54,122 nucleotides of DNA from Gammaproteobacteria bacterium (GTDB taxonomy: Bacteria; Pseudomonadota; Gammaproteobacteria; UBA6429; Thiohalophilaceae). Location of the stretch: contig JAPHTF010000045.1 of assembly GCA_026197095.1 (NCBI GenBank), positions 1 through 54,122 on the forward strand, read 5' to 3'. This document shows positions 15,780-24,690 of the stretch, one piece after another. Under the pieces are notes generated by a model. It saw only the letters and a program-made list of their open reading frames with translations. It was not told where the DNA came from and ran no database searches. A program made the translations under genes and the position numbers. Position 1 is the stretch's first letter. Every line of letters begins with the position of its first letter.

Positions 15780-15864
15780 CATCATAATTTGATGATGCTT
15801 CATTAGATATTTTCCATTGATTAATACAAATTCTCTATGATGTATTTTGGCGCGAGGCTGGCAT

Positions 15865-16965
15865 ATGGCCATTTTTGAGAAAGGTCAATTAACCGTTATT
15901 TCAGAAGACAACGGCATTGACTTAACAAAAGCAGTTGTAAATAAAAACCTCTCAGCGGTTGCCTTTGATAGTGATGGAAAATTTTTCTACATGACGGTAG
16001 ATAAAATTCTGTTTTCTGATCCTGCCAGTGCAATACGCACAGTTCTTGAAGCCCACGGCTACGTCCCTAACCTTGAAAATATTTTATCGTGCTTAGATAG
16101 CTTCAAATTTTCTGCTTATATCAAGACAGCAAATAAATCTGATTCAGAAACAGCTCCATTAAAAGTTCAGGAATACTTTCCCTGTATTCGGTTTGAGTTG
16201 CCACAGAAAAATAAAATTGGAAAAATCCTGCAAAGTTTTTATGATGAACTTTCTAAATATGAAACCAAAACATCTGAACATGACCAGACACCCTGGTCTC
16301 AAGCACCTGAAACAAAAAACTTAAAAGAAGAACTTCGCGAATTAAAAGAAGAAAACAGGGAACTACGTGAACAGATTAGTGAACTTACTTTCCAGTTAAG
16401 CCAGGAGCAGCGTTCACTCAGCCGGGCATCCAAAGCTTTAGACTCACAACGTGTATTACCTGACAACGCTAAAATATGTAGGATTGAAGATGTTGATCTT
16501 AAAAGACGGAAAGTGAAAGTTAAATGTCATCGCAAAGTTATTGATATTCCTACACACATGCTCGACAGAGTTCCTGATTATCAGGCACGTTGCCTGGTAA
16601 CATTTGACGAAGGCAGTGATATTCCTCTGGGAATTATATTTTTCAATAATGAAGAATTAGGTGACCTTGAAAAAAGAACAGCTGACCTGCTCTATGTTAA
16701 AGGCGATACTTTCAAAGCGCGTGATTCTTTGCGTAACGAATTCCAGATTAAAGCCGTCAATCCACTAGAAGCAGATACTATAAAAAAACTAAGCCGTGGT
16801 ATGAAAGTCGTTATCTCCATATCAGACGGGTACATTGTACGTTTTTCAGTGCTTGGTGATACTGATTCACAGCAATTCAAATGCCAGGTACAAGAACAAT
16901 TTATTGTTTATGATATTGCTCGTAATCAATTAGTTACCGTCCATTCAGACAACAAACAAGATTAA
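15865..16965 (+). CDS. Coiled-coil protein, first gene of stator-helicase operon
   Basis: About 366 residues, family not recognised. The ATG at 15865 has GAGG seven bases upstream; a TTG at 15847 is a weaker alternative. There is no signal peptide or membrane segment, so it should be cytoplasmic. Residues 1-145 form a mixed alpha/beta domain (GKFFYMTVDKILFSDPASAI). Residues about 152-200 are a strong coiled coil (LKEELRELKEENRELREQIS and onwards). Residues 205-366 look beta-rich, with two possible barrel-like parts (KRRKVKVKCHRKVIDIPTHM; RGMKVVISISDGYIVRFSVL). The stator gene starts 15 bases after its stop. Inference: an adaptor linking the membrane stator to the helicase. Nothing in it indicates catalysis. 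Confidence 0.8.
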   Translation: MAIFEKGQLTVISEDNGIDLTKAVVNKNLSAVAFDSDGKFFYMTVDKILFSDPASAIRTVLEAHGYVPNLENILSCLDSFKFSAYIKTANKSDSETAPLKVQEYFPCIRFELPQKNKIGKILQSFYDELSKYETKTSEHDQTPWSQAPETKNLKEELRELKEENRELREQISELTFQLSQEQRSLSRASKALDSQRVLPDNAKICRIEDVDLKRRKVKVKCHRKVIDIPTHMLDRVPDYQARCLVTFDEGSDIPLGIIFFNNEELGDLEKRTADLLYVKGDTFKARDSLRNEFQIKAVNPLEADTIKKLSRGMKVVISISDGYIVRFSVLGDTDSQQFKCQVQEQFIVYDIARNQLVTVHSDNKQD

Positions 16966-16980
16966 ATACAGAGAATACCT

Positions 16981-17790
16981 ATGCAGGAATTAAAAGATAA
17001 AAAATATTTAGCTACCTCAAAAAAGAGATTTGATCCGTTCACACTTGTGTTCAGTGTAACTTTACTTGCGGCAGTCTTAATATCAGCACTGGGTATTGAT
17101 ACCGGTCTTGGGGTAGGTTCAGGTAATACCTTTTTATTTAAAGACTTCCGAAGTTTCTTTTTTGTCGTTGGTGGTACGCTTGGCATTCTCCTCTTTCAGT
17201 TTGATCTGGAAACATTTGTCAGCACATTTATGCTGGTAATCCGTTCTTTTATCGCAAGCCCAACGAAACAAATCACTAAAGTCATGGACGAACTTGATGA
17301 AACCATTATCAAAGGCACTAGTATCAGGGACCTGCGTGAGGCTAATGAGATTACGGGTGATTTACTCAATGATATTGTTTATATGATTAAAGAAAAATTA
17401 TTCTATGAGGAAATTGAAGATTTTGTTAGTAATCGCATTGCATCAGCCTTTTTAATTAGAAAAGTTGCCGTTTCTTTGCTCAATAAAGGCGCAAAAGTTG
17501 CTCCAGCTCTTGGCTTATTAGGAACTGTAATAGGTTTAATTGAAGTCCTTCAGTCATTAGAAGACCCTTCAAAAATTGGCCCTGCTATGTCTCTCGCATT
17601 AATGACAACAGCATTTGGCTCTGTATTAGGTTCACTTGTTTTTACACCACTTGCTGGTCGCCTGGAACATCATAATAGTATGTACGTAGAAACTCATAAA
17701 CTGCTCATGAATAGAGTAAGTGTACTAATCCGACGTGAAGACAGACAAATGGATTCACTTAAAATGAATAAAAAACTGGATATGAGCTAA
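16981..17790 (+). CDS. MotA/PomA-like stator channel protein
   Basis: 269 residues with four membrane segments and a cytoplasmic loop between segments 2 and 3, as in flagellar MotA (about 295 residues). Segments 1-2: VFSVTLLAAVLISALGIDTG and RSFFFVVGGTLGILLFQF. Segments 3-4: KVAPALGLLGTVIGLIEVL and SLALMTTAFGSVLGSLVFTP, then LAGRLEHH. The two prolines important in MotA (Pro173, Pro222) correspond to Pro175 and Pro223 here. Family role: five MotA around two MotB form an ion-driven rotary channel. There is no long C-terminal tail, unlike ZorA of Zorya defence systems. Its stop overlaps the start of the MotB-like gene by one base (TAATG). No flagellar genes are nearby. Confidence 0.9.
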   Translation: MQELKDKKYLATSKKRFDPFTLVFSVTLLAAVLISALGIDTGLGVGSGNTFLFKDFRSFFFVVGGTLGILLFQFDLETFVSTFMLVIRSFIASPTKQITKVMDELDETIIKGTSIRDLREANEITGDLLNDIVYMIKEKLFYEEIEDFVSNRIASAFLIRKVAVSLLNKGAKVAPALGLLGTVIGLIEVLQSLEDPSKIGPAMSLALMTTAFGSVLGSLVFTPLAGRLEHHNSMYVETHKLLMNRVSVLIRREDRQMDSLKMNKKLDMS

Positions 17791-18434
17791 TGAAGTTAGA
17801 TCAGCTCACAATTGATAATGATGAAGAAGGCCTGGATGTCTTTTATATAAGTTTTGGCGACTTAATGGTTATCCTGTGTGTTTTCTTTGTCATGTTATTA
17901 ACCATGAGTAAAATTGATATTGGGTCATTTGAAAAAGTTAAAAGCGTCATGACCGGCAGCACAGAAAACACACTCGTTGAACTTGCTGGCTCTCTTAAAG
18001 AAATAATTGAAGGTACCCCTGGCATACCAGGCGCAACAGTCGAACTGGCTAAAGATGGTGTCCGTGTTGATCTTGATACCGGAATTTTATTTGCTCCCGG
18101 AAGTGCCATTATAAAAAAAGAAGCTTTAAAAACATTCGATCCACTTTTAGTTAAAATCTCTAAAACAGATTACCTTATTGATATTGAAGGCCATAGTGAT
18201 GATGAGAATTTTTACCGTTATAACGAAGGCGAAATTGAAACAAACTGGAGCCTGAGTGGAAAACGCGCAAGCAGTGTGATTTTACATTTGCGAAATATCG
18301 GATTTTCTTCACGAAGACTTCGAGCTGTGGGATATGCCCATACACGACCTTTAATAGACATAAAGGGTAAAAGTGGCATTGAGCTTGAGAAAGCACGGGC
18401 ACGAAACAGACGGGTTTCCCTGTTAATCAGATAA
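17790..18434 (+). CDS. MotB/PomB-like stator protein with OmpA-type domain
   Basis: 214 residues: a short cytoplasmic N-terminus, one membrane helix, a linker and an OmpA/MotB peptidoglycan-binding domain. The helix FGDLMVILCVFFVMLLTMSK has its ion-binding aspartate at Asp24, the position of Asp24 in PomB. The C-terminal domain shows IEGHSDDENFYRY, NWSLSGKRASSVILHLRNIG, LRAVGYAHTRPL and ARARNRRVSLLIR, as in stator units that anchor to the cell wall. It is smaller than flagellar MotB (about 308) because the linker and tail are short. It is translationally coupled to the MotA-like gene, and the helicase starts 18 bases later. The pair should form a working H+ or Na+ channel. Confidence 0.9.
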   Translation: MKLDQLTIDNDEEGLDVFYISFGDLMVILCVFFVMLLTMSKIDIGSFEKVKSVMTGSTENTLVELAGSLKEIIEGTPGIPGATVELAKDGVRVDLDTGILFAPGSAIIKKEALKTFDPLLVKISKTDYLIDIEGHSDDENFYRYNEGEIETNWSLSGKRASSVILHLRNIGFSSRRLRAVGYAHTRPLIDIKGKSGIELEKARARNRRVSLLIR

Positions 18435-18452
18435 AATAATATAAGGTATAAA

Positions 18453-21400
18453 GTGGCTAATTCTTTTTCCAGAAAAAAAACAGCAGAAACGGGGCTTTCC
18501 AAAAGGGGCGCACGTGGCAACAGCTTTCGTATTCGCAGATTTAAGAATGACCATGGCTTTCAGGTTTACTCACTTGAAAATACTTCTGAGAATAAAACGA
18601 TTTTTATTCCACGCTTTATTTTTGGACGTTTTAGGGCCTGCATCAGAACGATACTGACAAACGAGTTAAATAAAAAGCATCCCGAAACTTTTGAGATGAC
18701 TGCAGATTTTCTTAATCGCGATTATTTTTATTTTAAATCTTCAAGTTCAGATATTGATAATCTGATAATTCAGGATATTGAAGAGCGAGACGGCTCTTCA
18801 GGCTATATAACTGTCAATCGTAAAAGTTTAGCCAGCCTCGACCAGCTTCTCTATGACGATAAACTACAGCATCCAAATGATGTATTACAGGAAATTATTT
18901 CATATCATAAATTATTCCAGTTTAGTTTTGTTAAAGGCAGCAAAAGCATAACTAGTGGCCTGGCTTTGCGAAAAGATATTCTGCAGATCACGAAACGCTA
19001 CACTCCCAGTCTGACACAAAAAATATTTTTAGATGACGGGGCAAAGGAAATAAAGACAGATATCCAGGAAAAACCTGCGGCTGACAGGCGTAAGAAAAAA
19101 AATCAGTCGAATTTATATCAGCCAAAGTTAGGCGAACGTTTTAATGAAAAAGATATCAGAATAGATTATGAAGAAGTTTTTGGAGATAAAAAAATATCCT
19201 TCGCGCCCTCATCTACTGATAAAGATGAGAATACAGAAACTAAAGCCGAAAAAAGCAAATCTGTTCTTTCCCAATTTCAAATCCCACTATTAGCCTCTGA
19301 TGTTAAAGATTTTGACTCTGGAAAACTTTATTTTGAATTAAGCACAACTGAAGCAAGTGAATTTCGAGATCGATTCATAAAGGATCGCTCTTGTGATTTT
19401 TACCTGGGCTTTGAGATAACTGATGCCCTCTTCTCATTTAATCGCTCAATCCGAACATTTCAATTTCCACTTTACTATACAAAGGTTCGCATCAGAGAAT
19501 CTGGTCGCGGAGTTCATTTAGAATTACTACAAGATGGGCTCTTTTATTTAAACCATCTTGCGCTTGCCCACTTAGTTGACAAATTTAGTGAAAAAATTAA
19601 TGGCGTTGACCAACTTGATAAATTCTTCAAGACATTGCTGGCACAAGATATTAGTGTCGATAGATTAAATGATCGCATTCATTTAACACGTCACCTTCCT
19701 ATTAAAGAATCAATTTTTGATCGAACCCGCGAAATACTGCTTGGTTACCAGGATGAAAATGGTAAAGGCGGCATTCTAGGTGACCTTAATGTCAAAGGGA
19801 TTGAGTGTGATTTACAAAGTGTCTATTTGTATCGTGCTCCTAAATTACTTAACCCTATCGACCAGGCATTAGAACTTGACTTAAACCAGCTTACTACTGT
19901 TGCACATCAATCCAGTAAACGATTCTACCAGTCATTGCTTGGGAAATTTCTTACTCCTGAACAAGATAATGATACTCAGAAAAAGAAAGATAACTTTGCA
20001 GATATCACCTGGATGCCGGGCGCCTTACCGCAGAGCACGCGCAACCTGATTAATCAGCTAAAAGAGCATGATCTGGTATTACTTGAAGGACCACCTGGCA
20101 CAGGTAAAACCTATGCCATTATGAATTTATTAATTCATTGTATTTGTAACAAACAGCGAATACTGATTGTGAGTGATCAACAAGGTGCAATTGAAGCACT
20201 GATTGAAAAGTTGCAAGATTACTTAATTGCTGATGACCGGGGCACACCTGCCGAACGAAAATGGAAAGATTTATTATTCAGCGCCATAAAAGTTGTAGAC
20301 CAAGTTGAAACTGGTGAACAAAGTTTGCACGATTTAGTAAGCAATCTCAGTAAGTCATTTGATGTTCAGGATCTAGGGCCGGGCCTGGGAGCAAAAGGTG
20401 AAAACCTTGAGAAAAAAATCAGAATTATTGGTGAACAGATTGAAAAACTAAAAAACCAAATCAACAAAAATATGTTGGGCCAAATGGGAGAAGAAGTTCC
20501 ATTTGATCATCGTACTTTAAAAAAAGACGAAGGAGAAATTGATAATCCAAGCTTGCTTGAATTCCTTAACCTTGTACAAGGTAAAAATGAAAAACAACGT
20601 CAACTGATTGATGATTTTATATTAAATCGATTTGAACTCATCAAAGGCAATATGGCTGATTGTTATAACTTCTTCAAAATCCCAAGTAAAAATTTTGATA
20701 ATGAAGTTCAGGTATTAAAAGAAGATGAAAAAATACTCTCACTCATTCTGGATAAAAAACCCAAAACAATTGAAGCCTTTCAGAATATAACACGTGAATA
20801 TCCCCGGCATGAGATTATTCGTTACTTAGAGTCAACCATACAGGCTTACCTTGCTCCGGAAATTAATAGCCTGACAAGGCTAATCAGAAAAGTTCGCTCT
20901 GCCTTTAGCCCTCCATTGCATTCACATACCAGAAATTTACTACGTATCGTTCAGGCACAAAGTGAGTTGCTAAAAATATCGACTAAATGGTCTGCAGGCT
21001 TATGGCAGCTACTAAGAGAATTACATGAAACGATTCGAATTGGCGATGTGCCGCATCGTGCTCTCAATTTGTATAGCAGTATTAGTAAGCGCTCTGGAAG
21101 GACTTCCATAATAGATCATGATAAAGGGTCATCTATTCAGGGTGAACTGGAACAGATTGATGATCTCTTTAAACAACAAGATCGTTTAGTGCGAGAGAGA
21201 CTTGTCGAAAACTTGCGTGATATCGTCAATAGTGCAACTTCGTCAAAGAAAAGTTCCGGAACCAACAATATTACCAGTATCATGTCGCTTGCCAACAGCA
21301 TGAAACAATTTAACTCAATCGCGGAAAGTGGCGCTGTTTTTGATGAGCTACGTCAGAAATTATTTGAAACCTTTCCTATTTGGGTTGCAAGAAAACAAAC

Positions 21401-22730
21401 GGTACCTTTTTTATTACCTTGTGAAGAACAAAGCTTTGATCTTGTCATTGTTGATGAAGCAACTCAGTGCCGGGTTGATGATGCTATGTCGCTCATGTTT
21501 CGAGGCAAAAAAGTATTGGTAGTGGGTGACGACAAGCAGACAGTTTTGCAGAAAAATTCCGTCATTGATGATTACTTATTTAAAGATCATGAACTTGATG
21601 AACATTTGCGTTCTACACAGGCTCATGGCTTTAAAGGTGGTGGCTCACATATTTTTGCTTTAGTTAAATCAATTAAGCAAGCATCCGTTATGCTTGATGA
21701 ACATTACCGCTGCCCTGCAGATATAATCGAGTTTTCGAATAAATATGTTTATGAAAACGGCCTTAATATTATGCAATGGAGTTTACCTGAACGCCCTTCC
21801 GCCGTTGTTGTTGACTATAGTGAACAAAGCATAGAAAAATCCAAAAAAGCTAGTAGTGGAAAATTCAAAGGAATTGAAACTGAAATGGTTGATCGCTTTA
21901 TGGACTATTTAGTCAAAACCATTAAAGCAATAGAAAAATCAACGGGCAAAAAAATAAATACCGAAACAGATGTTGCAATTTGTTATTTCCTGCTAAAAAA
22001 CGAACCCTACGTAAAAGCTATTAAAGAAAAATACTTACGAAAACTCGGCAATGGTGAGGACATACTTGATGGTGCAGGTGCTGCACTACAAGGTAAAGAA
22101 CGTGATTATATATTTTACTTGTGGGATGTTACACGTTACAACATGGGCGCATTCAAACAAGGTGATGATGCAGACAAACGTAAAGGTGAACTAAATGTTT
22201 TGATGAGCCGGCCAAAGAAAAAAGCTTATCATTACCTGCACCGCAACTTTGAACAGCTCGAGCATAACCGCACTAACATCACAAACTATCTATGGAATGC
22301 CTATCATGACCAGGATGGGAAAATTCAGTCTCAAAATAGTGAGCAAAATACATTAACTGAATCCTTACTCGGTGCCTTGCTAAAATTCACCCTGGAAAAA
22401 GCCAGCCAACGTAGTAATAAAGAAGTGCGGCAAAATATTCAGGGTAACCAAATCGATTTCCGTCAAGATATTGTTGTGGGTGATGCAGGCCGTGTCGTTG
22501 ATGTGATAGCTTTTCCACATGGTAAAACTGACAACGTTGTTGGCCTGGTGGATCTTTCCGGTTTTGGTAGTGAACAAAACGTTGGGCAAATGGTTGTTGA
22601 TTATTATTTCCAGCTAAAACGCGTTTCACCAAGCATAGAGCCTGTATTTATTTTCCCGCATGAATTGGTTGATGAGAACGGACAAACATTTAGATCGTTA
22701 ATTCACAAACTTGAACATATGAATGTTTAA
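18453..22730 (+). CDS. Large Upf1/DNA2-like SF1 helicase, fourth gene of stator operon
   Basis: 1425 residues from a GTG with AAGG upstream. Residues 1-520 are of unknown fold. The SF1 core begins with GALPQSTRNLINQLKEHD (Q-motif-like), then Walker A LLEGPPGTGKTYAIMNLL (Gly546 onward). Some 440 mostly helical residues follow before the Walker B LVIVDEATQCRVDDAM (Asp1001, Glu1002). Motif III is KVLVVGDDKQTVLQ, motif IV is LDEHYRCPADIIEFSNKYV, motif V is ALQGKERDYIFYLWDVTR, and motif VI is degenerate: GELNVLMSRPKKKAYHYL. The last 125 residues (RVVDVIAFPHGKTDNVVGLV) resemble a Vsr/DUF559-type nuclease fold without a clear catalytic Lys. All ATPase residues are present. The layout suggests a nucleic-acid effector controlled by the stator proteins. 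Confidence 0.88.
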   Translation: MANSFSRKKTAETGLSKRGARGNSFRIRRFKNDHGFQVYSLENTSENKTIFIPRFIFGRFRACIRTILTNELNKKHPETFEMTADFLNRDYFYFKSSSSDIDNLIIQDIEERDGSSGYITVNRKSLASLDQLLYDDKLQHPNDVLQEIISYHKLFQFSFVKGSKSITSGLALRKDILQITKRYTPSLTQKIFLDDGAKEIKTDIQEKPAADRRKKKNQSNLYQPKLGERFNEKDIRIDYEEVFGDKKISFAPSSTDKDENTETKAEKSKSVLSQFQIPLLASDVKDFDSGKLYFELSTTEASEFRDRFIKDRSCDFYLGFEITDALFSFNRSIRTFQFPLYYTKVRIRESGRGVHLELLQDGLFYLNHLALAHLVDKFSEKINGVDQLDKFFKTLLAQDISVDRLNDRIHLTRHLPIKESIFDRTREILLGYQDENGKGGILGDLNVKGIECDLQSVYLYRAPKLLNPIDQALELDLNQLTTVAHQSSKRFYQSLLGKFLTPEQDNDTQKKKDNFADITWMPGALPQSTRNLINQLKEHDLVLLEGPPGTGKTYAIMNLLIHCICNKQRILIVSDQQGAIEALIEKLQDYLIADDRGTPAERKWKDLLFSAIKVVDQVETGEQSLHDLVSNLSKSFDVQDLGPGLGAKGENLEKKIRIIGEQIEKLKNQINKNMLGQMGEEVPFDHRTLKKDEGEIDNPSLLEFLNLVQGKNEKQRQLIDDFILNRFELIKGNMADCYNFFKIPSKNFDNEVQVLKEDEKILSLILDKKPKTIEAFQNITREYPRHEIIRYLESTIQAYLAPEINSLTRLIRKVRSAFSPPLHSHTRNLLRIVQAQSELLKISTKWSAGLWQLLRELHETIRIGDVPHRALNLYSSISKRSGRTSIIDHDKGSSIQGELEQIDDLFKQQDRLVRERLVENLRDIVNSATSSKKSSGTNNITSIMSLANSMKQFNSIAESGAVFDELRQKLFETFPIWVARKQTVPFLLPCEEQSFDLVIVDEATQCRVDDAMSLMFRGKKVLVVGDDKQTVLQKNSVIDDYLFKDHELDEHLRSTQAHGFKGGGSHIFALVKSIKQASVMLDEHYRCPADIIEFSNKYVYENGLNIMQWSLPERPSAVVVDYSEQSIEKSKKASSGKFKGIETEMVDRFMDYLVKTIKAIEKSTGKKINTETDVAICYFLLKNEPYVKAIKEKYLRKLGNGEDILDGAGAALQGKERDYIFYLWDVTRYNMGAFKQGDDADKRKGELNVLMSRPKKKAYHYLHRNFEQLEHNRTNITNYLWNAYHDQDGKIQSQNSEQNTLTESLLGALLKFTLEKASQRSNKEVRQNIQGNQIDFRQDIVVGDAGRVVDVIAFPHGKTDNVVGLVDLSGFGSEQNVGQMVVDYYFQLKRVSPSIEPVFIFPHELVDENGQTFRSLIHKLEHMNV

Positions 22731-22787
22731 ATTCACTAGTTCTAGCGATTCATACAAGTAACAACAGTATAGCTAGAGCTAGTGAAT
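22731..22787. repeat. 16-bp inverted repeat closing the stator operon
   Basis: ATTCACTAGTTCTAGC (22731-22746) is matched by GCTAGAGCTAGTGAAT (22772-22787), complementary at 15 of 16 positions, with a 25-base spacer. It begins directly after the helicase stop and ends 30 bases before the pgi stop on the other strand. There is no T-run on either side, so it is a poor intrinsic terminator. It may be a stabilising 3' hairpin, a protein-binding site or a scar of insertion. Confidence 0.6.
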
Positions 22788-22817
22788 GATTCCGCCAACT
22801 ACTGCAACATTTCACCA

Positions 22818-24464
22818 CTAATCATTACTGTTTTTCAGGAAGTATTTAATCAAACTATTTGTTGAGCTGTCATAGTTACCTGTTGATTTATGATGCTTTA
22901 AATCAGCATAAATACTTGCAGCTACTTTTTTACCCAGCTCTACAGCAGGTTGATCGTATGAATTTATTTGCCAGATAATACCCTGGACAAAAATTTTGTG
23001 TTCATACATTGCGATTAACGAGCCCAGTGTTTTAGGTGTTAATGCTTTAAACAAAATTGTATTTGAAGGCTTGTTACCCGGCATCAGGCGTGATGGATAC
23101 AAATGTTCAACCTCTTCATCAGAATAACCTTCAGCAACAAGTTCAGCACGTGCTTCTTTTTCATTTTTACCTGTCATTAATGTGCGCGTTTGTGCAAAAA
23201 AATTCGCCAATAAAACAATGTGATGATCGCCAACGGGATTCAAGCTATCAATAGGAACGATAAAATCTGCCGGGACAAAATGTGTGCCTTGATGTAAATT
23301 TTGATAAAAGGCATGTTGACCTGTAATGCCTAATTCACCCCAGATAATAGGTCCTGTTGCATAGTCCACAAGTTGCCCATCACGTGTGACGCTTTTACCA
23401 TTGCTTTCCATGTCACCCTGTTGAAAATAAGCAGGAAAACGATGCAGATGTTGATCATAAGGTAAAAGCACATGTGACTCAGCATCATAAAAGTTGGTGT
23501 ACCAGATCCCCAGTAAAGCCAGAACAACGGGTAAATTTTCTTCCAGCGGTGACTGCCGGAAATGTTGATCCATTTCATAAGCGCCTTGCAATAAAGACTC
23601 AAAACGATCCATGCCTATATAAATAGCAACGGATAAACCGATGGAAGACCATACTGAATAGCGCCCGCCTACCCAGTCCCACATTTTAAAAATGTTTTCT
23701 TTTTCGATACCAAATGATGTCGCAGCTTCAATATTAGCCGCAACCGCAATAAAATGTTTTGCTACTGCGGCTTCGTTTCGTGAATTTTCAATTAACCAGT
23801 CGCGCGCAGTACGTGCATTCATTATCGTGTCTTGCGTGGTAAAACTCTTTGAAGAGACAATGAATAAGGTTCTTTCCGGATCAAGATCGCGCAATGTATT
23901 ACAAATATGGCTGGGATCTACATTTGAGACAAAATGAACATGTAAGCCAGTTTTGCCATAGGGATGCAGCGCTTCACTCACCATAACAGGTCCAAGATCC
24001 GAGCCACCTACCCCTATATTAACGATATCAATAATGGGCTTACCGCTATACCCTAACCATCGTCCTGATCGAATCGCTTCAGAATACTCACGCATTTTCT
24101 TCAGCTCAGAGCGCACTTCAGGCATCACATCCTGCCCATTTACATAAACGGGTTCATCACTGCGATTACGTAACGCGGTATGTAAAACGGCTCTATTTTC
24201 TGTGTGGTTTATTTTTTCGCCACTAAACATTTTTTCAGTCCATTCCCTGAGACCACTTTGCCTGGCTAAATCTATTAACAAGGACATGGTTTCTTTGTTA
24301 ATCCGATTTTTAGAGTAGTCCAGTAAAAGGTCATTAAAACATAAATGAAAATCCTCAAAACGGGTATTATCCTGCGCAAATACGTCGCGCATGTGAATAT
24401 TTTCATTCTTTGTTTTATGTTCTAATAATGCTTGCCAGGCAGGTAAATTGGTTAGTTTTTCCAT
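22818..24464 (-). CDS. pgi: Glucose-6-phosphate isomerase
   Basis: 548 residues, the usual length, converting glucose 6-phosphate and fructose 6-phosphate in glycolysis and gluconeogenesis. Phosphosugar-binding elements are seen: DIVNIGVGGSDLGPVMVSEA, LFIVSSKSFTTQDTIMNART and KMWDWVGGRYSVWSSIGLSV (residues about 260-280). The catalytic Glu lies in FPAYFQQGDMESNGKSVTRD, and the later GPIIWGELGITGQHAFYQ and HKIFVQGIIWQINSYDQPAV complete the signature. The start is the ATG at 24464, without a strong Shine-Dalgarno sequence. It is a single gene, convergent with the helicase and divergent from ppc. Confidence 0.97.
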   Translation of the reverse strand: MEKLTNLPAWQALLEHKTKNENIHMRDVFAQDNTRFEDFHLCFNDLLLDYSKNRINKETMSLLIDLARQSGLREWTEKMFSGEKINHTENRAVLHTALRNRSDEPVYVNGQDVMPEVRSELKKMREYSEAIRSGRWLGYSGKPIIDIVNIGVGGSDLGPVMVSEALHPYGKTGLHVHFVSNVDPSHICNTLRDLDPERTLFIVSSKSFTTQDTIMNARTARDWLIENSRNEAAVAKHFIAVAANIEAATSFGIEKENIFKMWDWVGGRYSVWSSIGLSVAIYIGMDRFESLLQGAYEMDQHFRQSPLEENLPVVLALLGIWYTNFYDAESHVLLPYDQHLHRFPAYFQQGDMESNGKSVTRDGQLVDYATGPIIWGELGITGQHAFYQNLHQGTHFVPADFIVPIDSLNPVGDHHIVLLANFFAQTRTLMTGKNEKEARAELVAEGYSDEEVEHLYPSRLMPGNKPSNTILFKALTPKTLGSLIAMYEHKIFVQGIIWQINSYDQPAVELGKKVAASIYADLKHHKSTGNYDSSTNSLIKYFLKNSND

Positions 24465-24690
24465 ATCAGCTTCATTTTATTTTTTATTTTTAAAGTCAAA
24501 GTATGCAGTATTTCACAGAGAAAGTGACTAGAAACGGACGATTTATATTCATGCAACGACAAAATTGAGCAAATTTTCGCCAGTTCATCATTTTTAGGGC
24601 GTTTTCAGCCTTGTTTTACTATGTCAAGAGGGGTCTTTATATCAAAGTGACGGTATAATATTCGCCCTTTTGGATACCTAAGTTTATATA

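Larger units (their letters stand above)
15478..15864. other. Intergenic region upstream of the stator-helicase operon
   Basis: This gap of 387 bases is strongly AT-rich and has no convincing gene on either strand. It holds a CRP-like site (15628-15643), a direct repeat GAAACAGAAG (15618-15627 and 15670-15679), an inverted TGACG/CGTCA pair (15689-15715) and a palindrome ACAGT-N6-ACTGT (15764-15779). The promoter of the next operon must lie here, but I cannot place its -35 and -10 with certainty. Confidence 0.6.

Noticed and set aside
16981-18434. Flagellar motor genes motA/motB
   Set aside because: The pair has all stator residues, but no flagellar, chemotaxis or motility gene is in 54 kb, the MotB-like protein is short, and the partners are a coiled-coil protein and a helicase. 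I therefore call them stator-like, not motA/motB.
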